Shown here: positions 38,001 through 47,173 of the stretch, in pieces
How positions within the stretch are numbered: the first letter of the stretch is position 1
Layout: every line of letters starts with the position of its first letter
Assembly: GCA_007674295.1 (NCBI GenBank)
Contig: CM017456.1
Span: 87,252 to 151,251, forward strand
Length of the DNA: 64,000 nt
Direction: 5' to 3'
DNA from: Antonospora locustae
Taxonomy: Eukaryota > Microsporidia
Made by a program: the position numbers and the translations under genes
Notes under the pieces: generated by a model
What the model saw: the letters and a program-made list of their open reading frames with translations, nothing else
Database searches by the model: none
Told to the model about the DNA's origin: nothing

Positions 38001-40199
38001 ATGGAAGATGAAGAAAAGATAAACAATGAAATACAAAGCTTTCTTGCCAAGACAACAAGACCAGCTGTAGAAGGCCAGAGCAAAGTGGAGAGCACACAAG
38101 AAAGCACGGGTGCAGGTGAATTGGTTGAGATGCTTTCTAGGCTCCAAAGAACGTACTCCAGAATACAGGAGGCTCTTGAAACGAATGACGAGGGGGGGGT
38201 CAAAAGCGAGATACTTAAGAGCGATGTCAAGATGTCTCTTGTCTGCGAGTCGCTAGTGCGTGTCCTAAGAGAAACATACATTGAACGCAACGAGTTTGCA
38301 AAGACCATTGAAAGACTCGAGGCAAAAGAGACATCGCTAGCAAAGGAAAAGAAGCACCTCGAGGAGAGAGTCATGAAGCTCGAAAACGAAGTAAAGTACG
38401 CAGCACAGGCATCTAGTGAGATGGAGAGGTTTATTAAGGATCAGAAACAGAGTCTGGAGGCTATAAAAGGCAAGTTCGAGTCGCAGAGAAAAGCACTGGA
38501 AAACATGAAACTTGTCAACGAAGAGATCGACGCAAGTAGAAGATTGCTTATCGAGAAATGCGAAGTCAGTTGCATGGAGATTGAGACGCTGAAGGGACAC
38601 ATAGAGGACAGGACACGAATAATAGATGAACTCAAGGAAAAACTCAAAGCACAGGAAAAATTGAAAGAAAGTCTTCAAGCGGCCAACAAGAGTCTTTTAT
38701 CCAAGACAGAGGCGCTTAGCAAGAAGCTCGAGATCAAGGAAAAAAGCCTAGACGTTGTGAATTCCGAGTTGGCCAAGCTGCTGAAGCAGAGAGGTGCCAA
38801 ATCTGATGCGGACATGCACTTGAGTGCAGAAGAAAATGTAAACTTCCCAGCAAACGAGTCTGCACACAACGACGACACTGTTCTAAGGTACCAGAAGATA
38901 AAGGAAAAGTACCGTAGAACGCGCAAGAAGCTGCTGAGGAAGGTGCGAAGTTACGAGGAGCAGAGGAAACTAAACGAGCAGGACATTCTTGAGATCGATA
39001 AGCTCCAGAGATCAGTTAAGAACCTTAAGAGCGAGAGGGCTCTGGAAAGTGAAAACAACAAGCAGCTGGTTGAGTGTCTGATCAAAAAGATTGAAAATCT
39101 AATTGAACAGAACCATAAAACTCAGGATGAGCTGTACAGGATAAAGATACGGGAGTTGGATAAGGAAAGACATCCGAACCTTTCTTTCAAGTCATGCATT
39201 GGCGATGAAATAGCTAGTTCTACAGGCATTGGAAACCCCGAGAAAAGAAAGCCCTCAATAAGTCTAGGCATAGGCTTGCACGGTGACGCCAATGCTGAAA
39301 TCACAAACACAGCAGAGAGAATGAGAGAACATGCATACAGAACAGCGCAGGAAAACAGAGACAGAGATCACATGCAGGAACTAGATAAGAGAGGGGACGA
39401 GAAAGCACACAGCTATGCAAGGGACAGAGATGCTGTGATTAAGAACTTTACACAGGGCCCGCTCTGTGCAGACGCACACGGAAACATGCCAGGCATATTT
39501 GATCTAAAAAAGCCCGACGAGGATGCAAATGCAGACGAAAAACAGAGATACTACAGCTTTGTAGATGATGACGCGTGGAAAACCATAGAAGAGCATAATA
39601 AGGAAGATGTGTCTGCAGATGAGTACAGAAGCCTCTACGATGCATACAACGACTTTGTGACTCTGCCAAGAAACACATACTCTGAATTACGCTTATCAGG
39701 AGATCTAGAACATCATCCTGAATGTAGCACAGGGCTAGAAGAGCAGAGAATCACTGGAGTAGATGGGAGGCCGAGCGCAGCCGAAGGAGCAGACAGAGAT
39801 AGAAAAAGCGAAGACCACCCAAAGATGGAAAGCATTGCAGGAAAGCATGATACAGAACACAACCAATTTACTTTCCTTGACGATACAGGTGGTTGGGGTA
39901 AGGAGCAGTATGGAGAACAGCAGAGCATGCGCGAAAGCGCACCGAGGGAAGATGAAAGTATCAATGCAGATCGCCTTTCCGAGACATCTGCCATTACTGT
40001 GAAAACTGCATCGACAACACAGACGCTGAGGGACATGCTGAAGAGGACAGAAAAGCTTAAGGGAAAATTTAGCGATCTGGAAAACGAGCTCCTGAACATA
40101 AAAAAGATAAACACCGAGCCTGAGATTACTGCAAAAAGCAATCTAGGGTATTACTATCCTGATGTCAATGACATATCCAACGATCCTGACTTTTTATAG
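38001..40199 (+). CDS. Long coiled-coil protein, function unknown
   Basis: This 732-residue protein has almost continuous heptad coiled coil from about residue 60 to 390 (Lys/Glu-rich, with many Leu at a/d positions). A disordered, charged middle follows, and a short second coiled coil (TLRDMLKRTEKLKGKFSDLENELLNI) comes near the end. The last residues are acidic and aromatic (GYYYPDVND, DPDFL). Golgins, spindle-pole and nuclear-basket proteins share such layouts; none could be matched. CCC lies eight bases before the ATG at 38001, preferred over 37938. Confidence 0.75.
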   Translation: MEDEEKINNEIQSFLAKTTRPAVEGQSKVESTQESTGAGELVEMLSRLQRTYSRIQEALETNDEGGVKSEILKSDVKMSLVCESLVRVLRETYIERNEFAKTIERLEAKETSLAKEKKHLEERVMKLENEVKYAAQASSEMERFIKDQKQSLEAIKGKFESQRKALENMKLVNEEIDASRRLLIEKCEVSCMEIETLKGHIEDRTRIIDELKEKLKAQEKLKESLQAANKSLLSKTEALSKKLEIKEKSLDVVNSELAKLLKQRGAKSDADMHLSAEENVNFPANESAHNDDTVLRYQKIKEKYRRTRKKLLRKVRSYEEQRKLNEQDILEIDKLQRSVKNLKSERALESENNKQLVECLIKKIENLIEQNHKTQDELYRIKIRELDKERHPNLSFKSCIGDEIASSTGIGNPEKRKPSISLGIGLHGDANAEITNTAERMREHAYRTAQENRDRDHMQELDKRGDEKAHSYARDRDAVIKNFTQGPLCADAHGNMPGIFDLKKPDEDANADEKQRYYSFVDDDAWKTIEEHNKEDVSADEYRSLYDAYNDFVTLPRNTYSELRLSGDLEHHPECSTGLEEQRITGVDGRPSAAEGADRDRKSEDHPKMESIAGKHDTEHNQFTFLDDTGGWGKEQYGEQQSMRESAPREDESINADRLSETSAITVKTASTTQTLRDMLKRTEKLKGKFSDLENELLNIKKINTEPEITAKSNLGYYYPDVNDISNDPDFL

Positions 40200-40395
40200 A
40201 CGACACCTCGCACAAGCGCGTTCTGTCGCGGGCTTCAATACACTCAACTGCATGTATAATTGAATGAGAGATGCTGCAACTTCTGCTGCTCATTTAGCTA
40301 TTCATGCCAGGTGAACAAGTAATACAACGCCCGTGGTTTTCTACATGTATTGAACGAATAAACTGAAGCTAAGCAAACACACCTTCCGCGCATTT

Positions 40396-40653
40396 CTAGT
40401 ATCTCGTCTGCTTTAACAAAAGATTCCTTGCATCGTTTATTTTTGTAGCTATATACTCACTTCCATTGCGATCCGGATGATTCATCAACATCATGTTTTT
40501 GTATGCTTTGTCAATGTTATTCCTGTTTATTTTTCGAATGTTCAGAATCAGCTTAGCCTCGCTTATGTCCATTCGTGGCTTAAATCCCGTGAGAAGCCTT
40601 TCAGACGGTAATAACCATGACGGCAGAAAGACAGCAACATACCTCTGCAGCAT
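40396..40653 (-). CDS. PAM18: Mitosomal import motor J-protein Pam18/Tim14
   Basis: This 85-residue protein ends in a minimal J-domain typical of Pam18: ISEAKLILNI, then KAYKNMMLMNHPDRNGSEYIATKINDA with the catalytic HPD. Pam18 stimulates the mitochondrial Hsp70 ATPase at the inner-membrane channel and works as a pair with Pam16, also in this window. The N-terminal part (VAVFLPSWLLP) is only a short hydrophobic stretch, so the usual membrane span is reduced or absent. CCC lies two bases before the ATG. Confidence 0.88.
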   Translation of the reverse strand: MLQRYVAVFLPSWLLPSERLLTGFKPRMDISEAKLILNIRKINRNNIDKAYKNMMLMNHPDRNGSEYIATKINDARNLLLKQTRY

Positions 40654-40892
40654 TAGGGCTAGAAATAGGGTCCCAAAACTTTCTCTACCTATACATGGAG
40701 GTTACATGTAGAAGTAATAGACACACAGTTACAAGAAGCATGTGTGGAAAGAAATGCATCTTAGTTGCAATCACACCAAGCTCTTATGTAGAGACAAGTA
40801 GCAAACGGGATGTAGAACAAGCGATATAAATACAAAAACAGCAAAACATACGGTTTACTTCTAGGATACAGATCGAGCAGAAAAAGACGAAA

Positions 40893-41576
40893 CTATTGTA
40901 TATTTTTCATTCTCTCGTAGCATGTTTTGTTGAACTCATAGTGTGCCTTTTTGACATCACACACAATTTCTTCTATTCCCTTGTCGCTGATAAATGCCTT
41001 CATAGATGCAAACACCGACTGAACAAGGCTGTTGAACCTGTTTTCCATATCACTGACGATGTCTTGATTCTCTCCGGGCTTATGCATAAGCTTTTCAAGA
41101 TCGTATCTCTTGTTCTTTACCTCAATTCGTCTGCTGTCGATGTTCTGCGAGTCCTTTTCAAATCTCTGTATTGCAACTATGGCCTGCTCCAGCCTTTCGT
41201 TGAAGGTGCACTTCGCTTTTTCCATATCCCTCATAGCCTCTGAGTATCTTCTGCAAGCATCACCTTTTGTGCAGTATTGCGACATGCTTTCAAGAACAAT
41301 TGAGGCCTGCTGAAACATGCTGTCATTTTTGAAGTAGTCTTCCTTAAGTCTCCTGCCTATTGTTGAGAGACCCTCTTTGATTGTCTTCATCGTTTTTCCC
41401 CCGTGCTCGTAGTTCACAAAGTCAACAAGATTTGACTTGTATATGCAGAGAATGTCCCTCAATTTTCTGTAATTTTCCTCTGTATCCTCATATCCCTCCA
41501 CTAGATGGGTTTTTGTGTAGTTGATGTTGTGGATTCGTCTCTGAATACTTTTGAAGTTTGTTGCAAGGTCTACCAT
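40893..41576 (-). CDS. BAR-domain-like membrane-shaping protein
   Basis: This 227-residue protein is almost entirely long amphipathic helices. The pattern fits an amphiphysin/Rvs161-type BAR domain: a first helix with EENYRKLRDILCIYKSNL, a second with FNERLEQAIVAIQRFEKDSQNI then RRIEVKNKRYDLEKLMHK (compare the 'K..DYD..R..LE' region of BAR proteins), and a third ending in KKAHYEFNKTCYERM. BAR dimers bend membranes during endocytosis. No SH3 domain follows, as in Rvs161. CCC abuts the ATG. Confidence 0.5.
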   Translation of the reverse strand: MVDLATNFKSIQRRIHNINYTKTHLVEGYEDTEENYRKLRDILCIYKSNLVDFVNYEHGGKTMKTIKEGLSTIGRRLKEDYFKNDSMFQQASIVLESMSQYCTKGDACRRYSEAMRDMEKAKCTFNERLEQAIVAIQRFEKDSQNIDSRRIEVKNKRYDLEKLMHKPGENQDIVSDMENRFNSLVQSVFASMKAFISDKGIEEIVCDVKKAHYEFNKTCYERMKNIQ

Positions 41577-41618
41577 GGGCAGGTCTTGGATTCTATTTTT
41601 TATAACTCTTGTCTCCTT

Positions 41619-41876
41619 TTAGAAAACGAATGAGTAGTATCCTGTGTAAAGGAGGAGATCTGCATCTTCATACTGAGAGGTTGAGTCTATTCTGATGATC
41701 CGGTGTGGTGCATCCTCTACTGCAGTCTTCCTTTGGCAATCCCTGCTGTTCTGGTATGCACAAATAGCCGGCTTCAAGAAGTATGCGTTTGTATACAGCA
41801 CTAGGTGCTCTCTGTACGTTTCTAATTGGTGTGGCATCATCGTTACATTGGTATTCGGTATCGGTGTGCCATTCAT
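41619..41876 (-). CDS. Possible small protein, function unknown
   Basis: This 85-codon frame has balanced composition (LETYREHLVLYTNAYFLKP) unlike the overlapping frames, and occupies a gap between two genes on the same strand. The start is unclear: ATGs at 41876 and at about 41840 exist but no CCC lies nearby. It could be a small conserved subunit or a chance frame. I recognise no family. Confidence 0.3.
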   Translation of the reverse strand: MNGTPIPNTNVTMMPHQLETYREHLVLYTNAYFLKPAICAYQNSRDCQRKTAVEDAPHRIIRIDSTSQYEDADLLLYTGYYSFVF

Positions 41877-41954
41877 GCTGGCAAATTGCTCTGCACGAGC
41901 ATGATTGCATGCCACGCGATGGGCTAGTGCAGGCGGGTTGTTTAGTTGACACAA

Positions 41955-41992
41955 TTGCTCGAATCGGTGTTAGCTCGCGTTCGCGCGAGCAA
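41955..41992. other. Strong hairpin with TTCG loop, 3' of the acyltransferase gene
   Basis: GCTCGCG (41973-41979), loop TTCG, CGCGAGC (41984-41990) form a perfect 7-bp G+C-rich stem. An alternative 7-bp stem pairs TTGCTCG (41955-41961) with CGAGCAA (41986-41992); the two exclude each other. It lies 34-69 bases past the acyltransferase stop codon. Confidence 0.55.
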
Positions 41993-42023
41993 TGCATCAA
42001 ACTGAAGAGACATGTTGCGAATG

Positions 42024-42650
42024 CTACGTTCTGTGGGACACAAGCTCCATAAACCTCTTCTTGTCAGATGCACCTAGTGCAACCTGCTGCAGGCCCGTAA
42101 CGCACACCAGCTTTGATGCGCTGTTTGTCTTCATCACATCCACCTTCACATAGTTCTTTGTGGCAAGAAAGCTCAGCAAGAATCTCCAGTAACTGCCGTA
42201 CATGTATATGCACTCGGAATTGTATCTCAAGCCCAGCACATAGTCCACACGAATAGGCCTTACGAATTGCAGAATCGACCTGTTGTTCGAAGAACACCCT
42301 TCTACAAATACAACTGCATTATCGGGCAGACACTGGACATGTCTACCGCCTTCGCCTAGAAAGCCATCCATCTTGAGATGAAAAAGAGGAATGTTCCCTA
42401 GCACTTCTCTCACTACATACTTGTCAAATACACTTGACGAGTTGCAGGCAACCACGCCCCTAAGTCTCTGCTTCTTGCCTTTGATGGATATCAAAAGAGG
42501 CAATGTGTTGACTCCCATGTACATAAGAAGTACGAGAGGAAGCCTCAGTAACGCCACCACAACACAACCCATGGAAAGATTCTTGAGAGGCGGGCTTATG
42601 AATGGGTTTATGCCTGTAAATGGATCGTTAAAGTGTGAATACTTCTCCAT
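42024..42650 (-). CDS. Lysophosphatidic acid acyltransferase-like protein (LOA1/Vps66 type)
   Basis: The start MEKYSHFNDPFTGINPF closely resembles the opening of the yeast Loa1/Vps66 family (MEKY..., TGI.PF). A hydrophobic hairpin follows (VVVALLRLPLVLLMYMGV). Acyltransferase motif III appears as VEGCSSNNRSIL, in place of the usual EGTxSNGR. Motif I should be NHxxxxD; here it reads NSSSVFD, so the catalytic His is replaced by Ser. The 208-residue protein is shorter than yeast Loa1. The family acylates lysophospholipids at ER and lipid droplets. CCC lies three bases before the ATG at 42650; the open frame to 42851 lacks similarity. Confidence 0.65.
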   Translation of the reverse strand: MEKYSHFNDPFTGINPFISPPLKNLSMGCVVVALLRLPLVLLMYMGVNTLPLLISIKGKKQRLRGVVACNSSSVFDKYVVREVLGNIPLFHLKMDGFLGEGGRHVQCLPDNAVVFVEGCSSNNRSILQFVRPIRVDYVLGLRYNSECIYMYGSYWRFLLSFLATKNYVKVDVMKTNSASKLVCVTGLQQVALGASDKKRFMELVSHRT

Positions 42651-42774
42651 GAAGGGCAAGTGTTGGAAAAGATACCAGCTTCGGCGCACAATGGGCAGTG
42701 GCAAAGCGGCTCTCGTTTGCAGCAGGCAAAGACACAGCGTGCTTCTCATATAAGCAAAATTGCAAGAACCCTCA

Positions 42775-43332
42775 ATGAAGACACTAGCCCTCTTCTCCAA
42801 GAAAGCAAAGTCAGCTATACAGTCCATATGCAAAGACATGGTGCAGCTCATGGATTGGACGAAGGAGTCAAAACTCGATTCGAGATCGCGGATTCACGAG
42901 ATAAGAGAGCTAATGGAAATGAACGATTGCACAGGGGCGTTTTACTGTGAGAACAGCCGCAAGGGGCCGTGTGTGTGGATCGCACACGAGGAAGGGCCCT
43001 CTATCAAGACAAGTGTTCTCAGCATGAAGCCGATGCGCTTTTTTGCAGGAAATGTATTCAAGGAGTGTGGTGCACATCTGCTATTCACGCCGAACTTTGA
43101 CAATGGACCCTTTTTGCAGTTCAAAGAGGTTGTGCAGAAATTGTACTCCACAGAAAAGCCAAAGGATAGAATTGTGTGCTTCTATAGGCGCAAGGACCTG
43201 ATATGGATGAGATGCTACCAGCTGGAAACGATGGAAGAGGTAGGACCCAGGCTGACTCTTAGAATCGAAAAGATACTGGAGGGATGCTTCTGCGGCAAAA
43301 GCACACCCAGCCATGAGGAAGAGCATAAATAG
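42775..43332 (+). CDS. BRX1: Ribosome biogenesis protein Brx1 (Brix domain)
   Basis: This 185-residue protein matches Brx1: MDWTKESKLDSRSRIHEIREL, CTGAFYCENSRKG, then GPSIKTSVLSMKPM, and the closing IVCFYRRKDLIWMRCYQLE and GPRLTLRIEKILEGCFCG. Brx1 acts early in 60S subunit assembly in the nucleolus with Ebp2. It is about 100 residues shorter than yeast Brx1, because both ends are trimmed. The ATG at 42775 has CCC three bases upstream. The gene is divergent from the acyltransferase (124 bp between starts) and convergent with the next gene (20 bp). Confidence 0.88.
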   Translation: MKTLALFSKKAKSAIQSICKDMVQLMDWTKESKLDSRSRIHEIRELMEMNDCTGAFYCENSRKGPCVWIAHEEGPSIKTSVLSMKPMRFFAGNVFKECGAHLLFTPNFDNGPFLQFKEVVQKLYSTEKPKDRIVCFYRRKDLIWMRCYQLETMEEVGPRLTLRIEKILEGCFCGKSTPSHEEEHK

Positions 43333-43352
43333 AGTGCACACTCAATGTTCTT

Positions 43353-44830
43353 TTATTTGACCTTGCCTTCTTGCTGTCTGGGGCAATCAGGGGAGACGGT
43401 TGCGGCTAGCTGGTGGCCGCAGTTTATTCTTACATACTCAAAGTGTGTTTTCACCAGCGTGACGTTGCACAGAAGCGCGGGGCTTATTCCAGGCTTGCAC
43501 TTGACCATAAGAAGTTTCAGTGGAACTGAATAAAAGAAATAGCCAAGATGTTTGAGCCTTTCTACCTCCAGAGAAACAACAACATTTCGAGGCTTGCGGC
43601 GAACTCTTCGAAATCCCGTCTTTCTGACTTTGCACAGAGCGAAGTCGTAGTCTCTGATGTTTGGAATCAGAAGCTTCTCGGTATGAAGATTAAGACTGAC
43701 ATCAAATAATTTGAATGTACCTTTTCTAAAGTAGCTGCAGAGAGCACCAAATCGTCTCTGAACCGCTGTCTCTGGAACGGGCAGCCTTAGTGTTCTGCCT
43801 TCACATTTCAGAACAAACCCATCAGAATCTTCTGTGATGAATGTTTCCAGCGAAAAGCAGCAATTCAGATTGTGTCTTCTCGATACAAACTCTGCAAAGA
43901 AAGATGCCGAAAACCACTCATGTATGTGGAAACACATAAACTCAACTAGGTAGTCGTTGTAGTAAACAGGATAGAATCCGTGGTACCCAAGAAATCTCTT
44001 TATCATTCTGACGTTTTGCTTCCATGTTTCATTTTTTGCACGAACCTTCTCTCTAAACAACGTGAGAGGACTTTTGGGCTCGTTTATTCGGACAAGAAAC
44101 ATCGACCCCTTGTACTTTAGCACCAGAAACTTCCTTTCAAGCAGAAACCTATGCGGACTTCTCCTGTAAAGAAAGCAGTAGAACGCAGTCTTTGCACACT
44201 GGACAGCATCTCTGCTCTTGGGCCATTCTCTGTCCTCTAGCTCCAGGTTACACTCGTTGTACTCGCATGGGCCTTCGACGCCACATCCGTTTACAAACTC
44301 GTCGTCTATGATATGAATGGGAAGGTTAACTGTTCTGAGACTTTCTACAAGCTCAGTGTATTTCTGGGCTTCGTACGAGGAGCCAATGTCAAAGACCACG
44401 TCTTTGGACTGCACCTCCTCTGGGATATATAGGGCACTATTCTACCGTATATCATCTGTAAAATGGATATCTGTGGGAAGATACCAGACTCGGCGCTTCT
44501 GCCCGGGCTTCGCAGTTTAATTCCTACAAAACCGTCTGACACAAAGCAGTACTCACACTCTGCCATCTCCTCCACCTTTTTTCTTACATCGCTAAGGGAT
44601 CTCCTGCACATTCTTGCAAGAAGTCTGATGTCAAACGGCCTCCGGTCCTCGAGAAGATTCTTGTAGACCGGATGGCTTTCTGATTGCAAAAAGACTCTGT
44701 AGGCTAAGTCCAGCGGCATCTTGTCATTTATTTTCTTTTCGAAGAATAAGGCATTCACTTCTTTCTCGACATTCAAATTTATACAATGGTATGCAAGCTT
44801 CGAACGTACGTAGTCTCCAACTTCTTTCAT
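43353..44830 (-). CDS. UTP22: Utp22/Nrap-like protein, gene in two frames joined by a putative 26-nt intron
   Basis: Two overlapping minus-strand frames appear to be one gene. The first runs from the ATG at 44830; the second is open from about 44440 to the stop at 43353 but has no ATG for its first hundred codons. Removing 44420-44445 (GT...AG) joins them in phase to 483 residues. The second part has EWPKSRDAVQCAKTAFYCFL and WKQNVRMIKRFLGYHGFYPV, which resemble the C-terminal modules of Utp22/Nrap (SS.WP...AIQ..K.AF; VRLAKRWL). Utp22 belongs to the SSU processome with Rrp7. The protein is far shorter than yeast Utp22 (about 1240). GGGG rather than CCC precedes the ATG. Confidence 0.5.
44420..44445 (-). 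other. Putative 26-nt spliceosomal intron or frameshift site
   Basis: On the minus strand the segment begins GTAGAATAG and ends ATATCCCAG. Its length is 2 modulo 3, exactly what is needed to join the two frames, and it removes the only stop codon (TAG) in the downstream frame. The 5' site GTAGAA is not the usual microsporidian GTAAGT, so a frameshift or assembly error remains possible. Confidence 0.4.
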
Positions 44831-44926
44831 GGCCCCTTGCACAGACAACTTTTAAAAAACTACGAGGGCGTGTGCACTTTATCCTTTCAGCACGAAACTG
44901 GTTGTGGAAAAAGAAAGAAAATGCAT

Positions 44927-46495
44927 TTATGCTTCAATAGTGATGTCATCGATTTTCAGAATTATTGTAACAAGTTGTGTTGCCATCTGCATCATGTGAG
45001 TTTTTGATCTCAGCGCATCAAAGACGCCGCTCTCTCTCATATTGATGCCGCTTCCCAGACAGTCTACGCCCAATGTGCAGTCTCCAGACGCACACTGCAT
45101 GCCCTTCAGCTCAGCAACGTACCGCATGGCATTGTACCCGCTGTTCCTTGCCAAGTTGAGAGGAATCTCCTCCAGTGCTCTGCTATATGCAAGCAGAGCC
45201 TCCGCATCCTCGCCCCTGACCTTCAGCGACTCTTCCTGGAGAAATATAGAGACAGCCAGCTCGCTTGAGCCACCTCCGTAGACTACTCTTGGATCAACTA
45301 GCACATTCCGTGCAGCACAAAGTGCATCTCTGACGCACCGCTTTGCCTCTTCCATTGCCATCTCCGTGCCACCCCTTATCAGAATTGTTCCTGCCTTGGA
45401 CTCGGATGTTACTATGATGACCTTTTCGTCCTCAGTGCCCAGCGAAAGCTCACGAACAGTCCCACGTCCAAGATCACCCTCTCTCAGGTCCTCAAAGCGC
45501 GCAACAATCGATCCGTTTGTGTGCAGAGCTATTGCCTCCAGGTCGCTTCCTCCCACCCACCTGATTGCAGGCAGATCGTTGTCCATAAGAAGTGAGTTGG
45601 CCTCGTCGTCAAATCCCCATTGCGAAATAACCACATCTGCACCCACCCTCTTCACGCACTCGATCATTTCCACAAACTTCCTGCTCTCGTACGCCTCGAG
45701 ACTCTTATAATCCTCGACCGTGGAGATTAGCAGGTTGTGCTTCGTCTTAACCTTTGGGGGCTCAAAGGGACAGCTCAGAATAGCTATCCGCGCATCTCTA
45801 ACCTCCTTCCGCATCTGTGGATGGCTGAACTCCTTGTTTATGACAACGCCCTTTATAAGGGCTGTGTCGCCAAGATCGAGCCCAATTTTCTTCTCTATCT
45901 TGATCAGGTCAAAGTCCATGTCCTTTCTTTCTCGGTCGCAGACGGATAGTACTGCCTCGGTGCATATCTCCGCAAACTTGTCCAGAGCCTTGTTCACAAT
46001 CTTCGACCCCAAGCTTGTCTTTGCAGCCTTTATCATGAATCCGCGCAAATCTTCCGCAGGCTCGCTGATGCTTTCAAGATACTCACACGCCCTCCTCACA
46101 GCTAGCTCGTACCCCTCGGATATCTTTACTGGATGGATGCCCTTCTGAATGAGAATGCGTGCTTGTGCAAGCAGCGCAGACGCCAGAATAACTATGCTTG
46201 TTGTTCCATCTCCAATCTCCTCGTCCTGTGCATTGCTCAGCTCCACTACAAGCTGCGATATGGGATTTCGGGTCATTTCCATGCCATTGAGAATCGTTGC
46301 CCCGTCGTTTGTCATGGTTATCTCGTTGTCGCTGCTCAGTATGACTTTGTCCATGCCGTTGGGTCCCAGAGACGTCGACAGCAGCGATGCTATTGTCTCA
46401 AGCACGTGTGCATGTGCTGCAGACACGTCGCTTCCAACAAGCTGTTGGCTGTCTGGAACCTCAAAGGCTCGTCCCAGCTCATCGGTCTTCATCAT
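44927..46495 (-). CDS. CCT5: Chaperonin CCT subunit epsilon
   Basis: This 522-residue protein is a group II chaperonin. It has TSLGPNGMDKVI, TMTNDGATILNGM and the ATPase motif GDGTTSIVILASALL, followed by GIHPVKISEGYE. The N-terminal half and the FEVPDSQQLVGSDV opening point to CCT5 among the eight subunits. The complex folds actin and tubulin in the cytosol. The ATG at 46495 (two adjacent ATGs) has CCC two bases upstream; an ATG at 46534 lacks the signal. Another CCT subunit is possible but less likely. Confidence 0.85.
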   Translation of the reverse strand: MMKTDELGRAFEVPDSQQLVGSDVSAAHAHVLETIASLLSTSLGPNGMDKVILSSDNEITMTNDGATILNGMEMTRNPISQLVVELSNAQDEEIGDGTTSIVILASALLAQARILIQKGIHPVKISEGYELAVRRACEYLESISEPAEDLRGFMIKAAKTSLGSKIVNKALDKFAEICTEAVLSVCDRERKDMDFDLIKIEKKIGLDLGDTALIKGVVINKEFSHPQMRKEVRDARIAILSCPFEPPKVKTKHNLLISTVEDYKSLEAYESRKFVEMIECVKRVGADVVISQWGFDDEANSLLMDNDLPAIRWVGGSDLEAIALHTNGSIVARFEDLREGDLGRGTVRELSLGTEDEKVIIVTSESKAGTILIRGGTEMAMEEAKRCVRDALCAARNVLVDPRVVYGGGSSELAVSIFLQEESLKVRGEDAEALLAYSRALEEIPLNLARNSGYNAMRYVAELKGMQCASGDCTLGVDCLGSGINMRESGVFDALRSKTHMMQMATQLVTIILKIDDITIEA

Positions 46496-47173
46496 CAGGG
46501 TTAAAATTTTTATGTGATGCTTATCACCGGACACCTAGCAAGCATATGCTTACGATGTTCACATAAAGTCTTCGAGAAAGCAAGCTCACAAACATTCTAG
46601 ACAAACTTGCATGGCTTCGGAGTGCACAAGCCCAAGACATGTCCAGGAAGTAGGCCAATGGCAAAGCGCATGCAGAACATGTGCCGAAGGGTCTTATTGA
46701 AGAGGCAGCACTTCTCGCAGTGATGCGTCACATTTGATTCTCGTAAAAGCATTGCATGGCCATGCCGCTGTAAGCCACAATTCATTGTCGACATGAGAAG
46801 CCATAGAAGCACGAGCAAAGCACCAGAAAGCAGGAAGACGCGGAGAGAATTGATGTATTGCAGTTTGCAAAGTGAAAGCTCGCACAATTTTCTTCCATAT
46901 ATGGAAGTAAAAATAAACTAAATATAAGGTGAAGGTTGTAACTGAAAAGCAATATGACGGGAGCTAAAAAATGATTTGAGAGGTGCTGAGTCGCGTTGAA
47001 GACACGCTGCTGCATTTAGTTACAGTTGAACAGTCTTTGGAAATATAATACATTTTCAAAGCTGGGCACCTCGGAGGACATCTGCAGGACTCAAGAGGAA
47101 ATGTGGGCAGATGTGAGACGCATAATCCTTTCTTTACAAAAAATTTTATTGGAAAAAGAACCCATCGAAAATA
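46496..47173. other. Divergent intergenic region
   Basis: This 678-bp spacer lies between CCT5 and CHD1. It holds a hydrophobic minus-strand frame (46597-46887) that begins with GTG and lacks a CCC signal, and a 75-codon plus frame overlapping the CHD1 start. Neither is convincing. Confidence 0.5.

Noticed and set aside
46597..46887. Hydrophobic Cys-rich minus-strand ORF before CHD1
   Set aside because: It begins with GTG, and later ATGs have no CCC signal. No similarity was seen.
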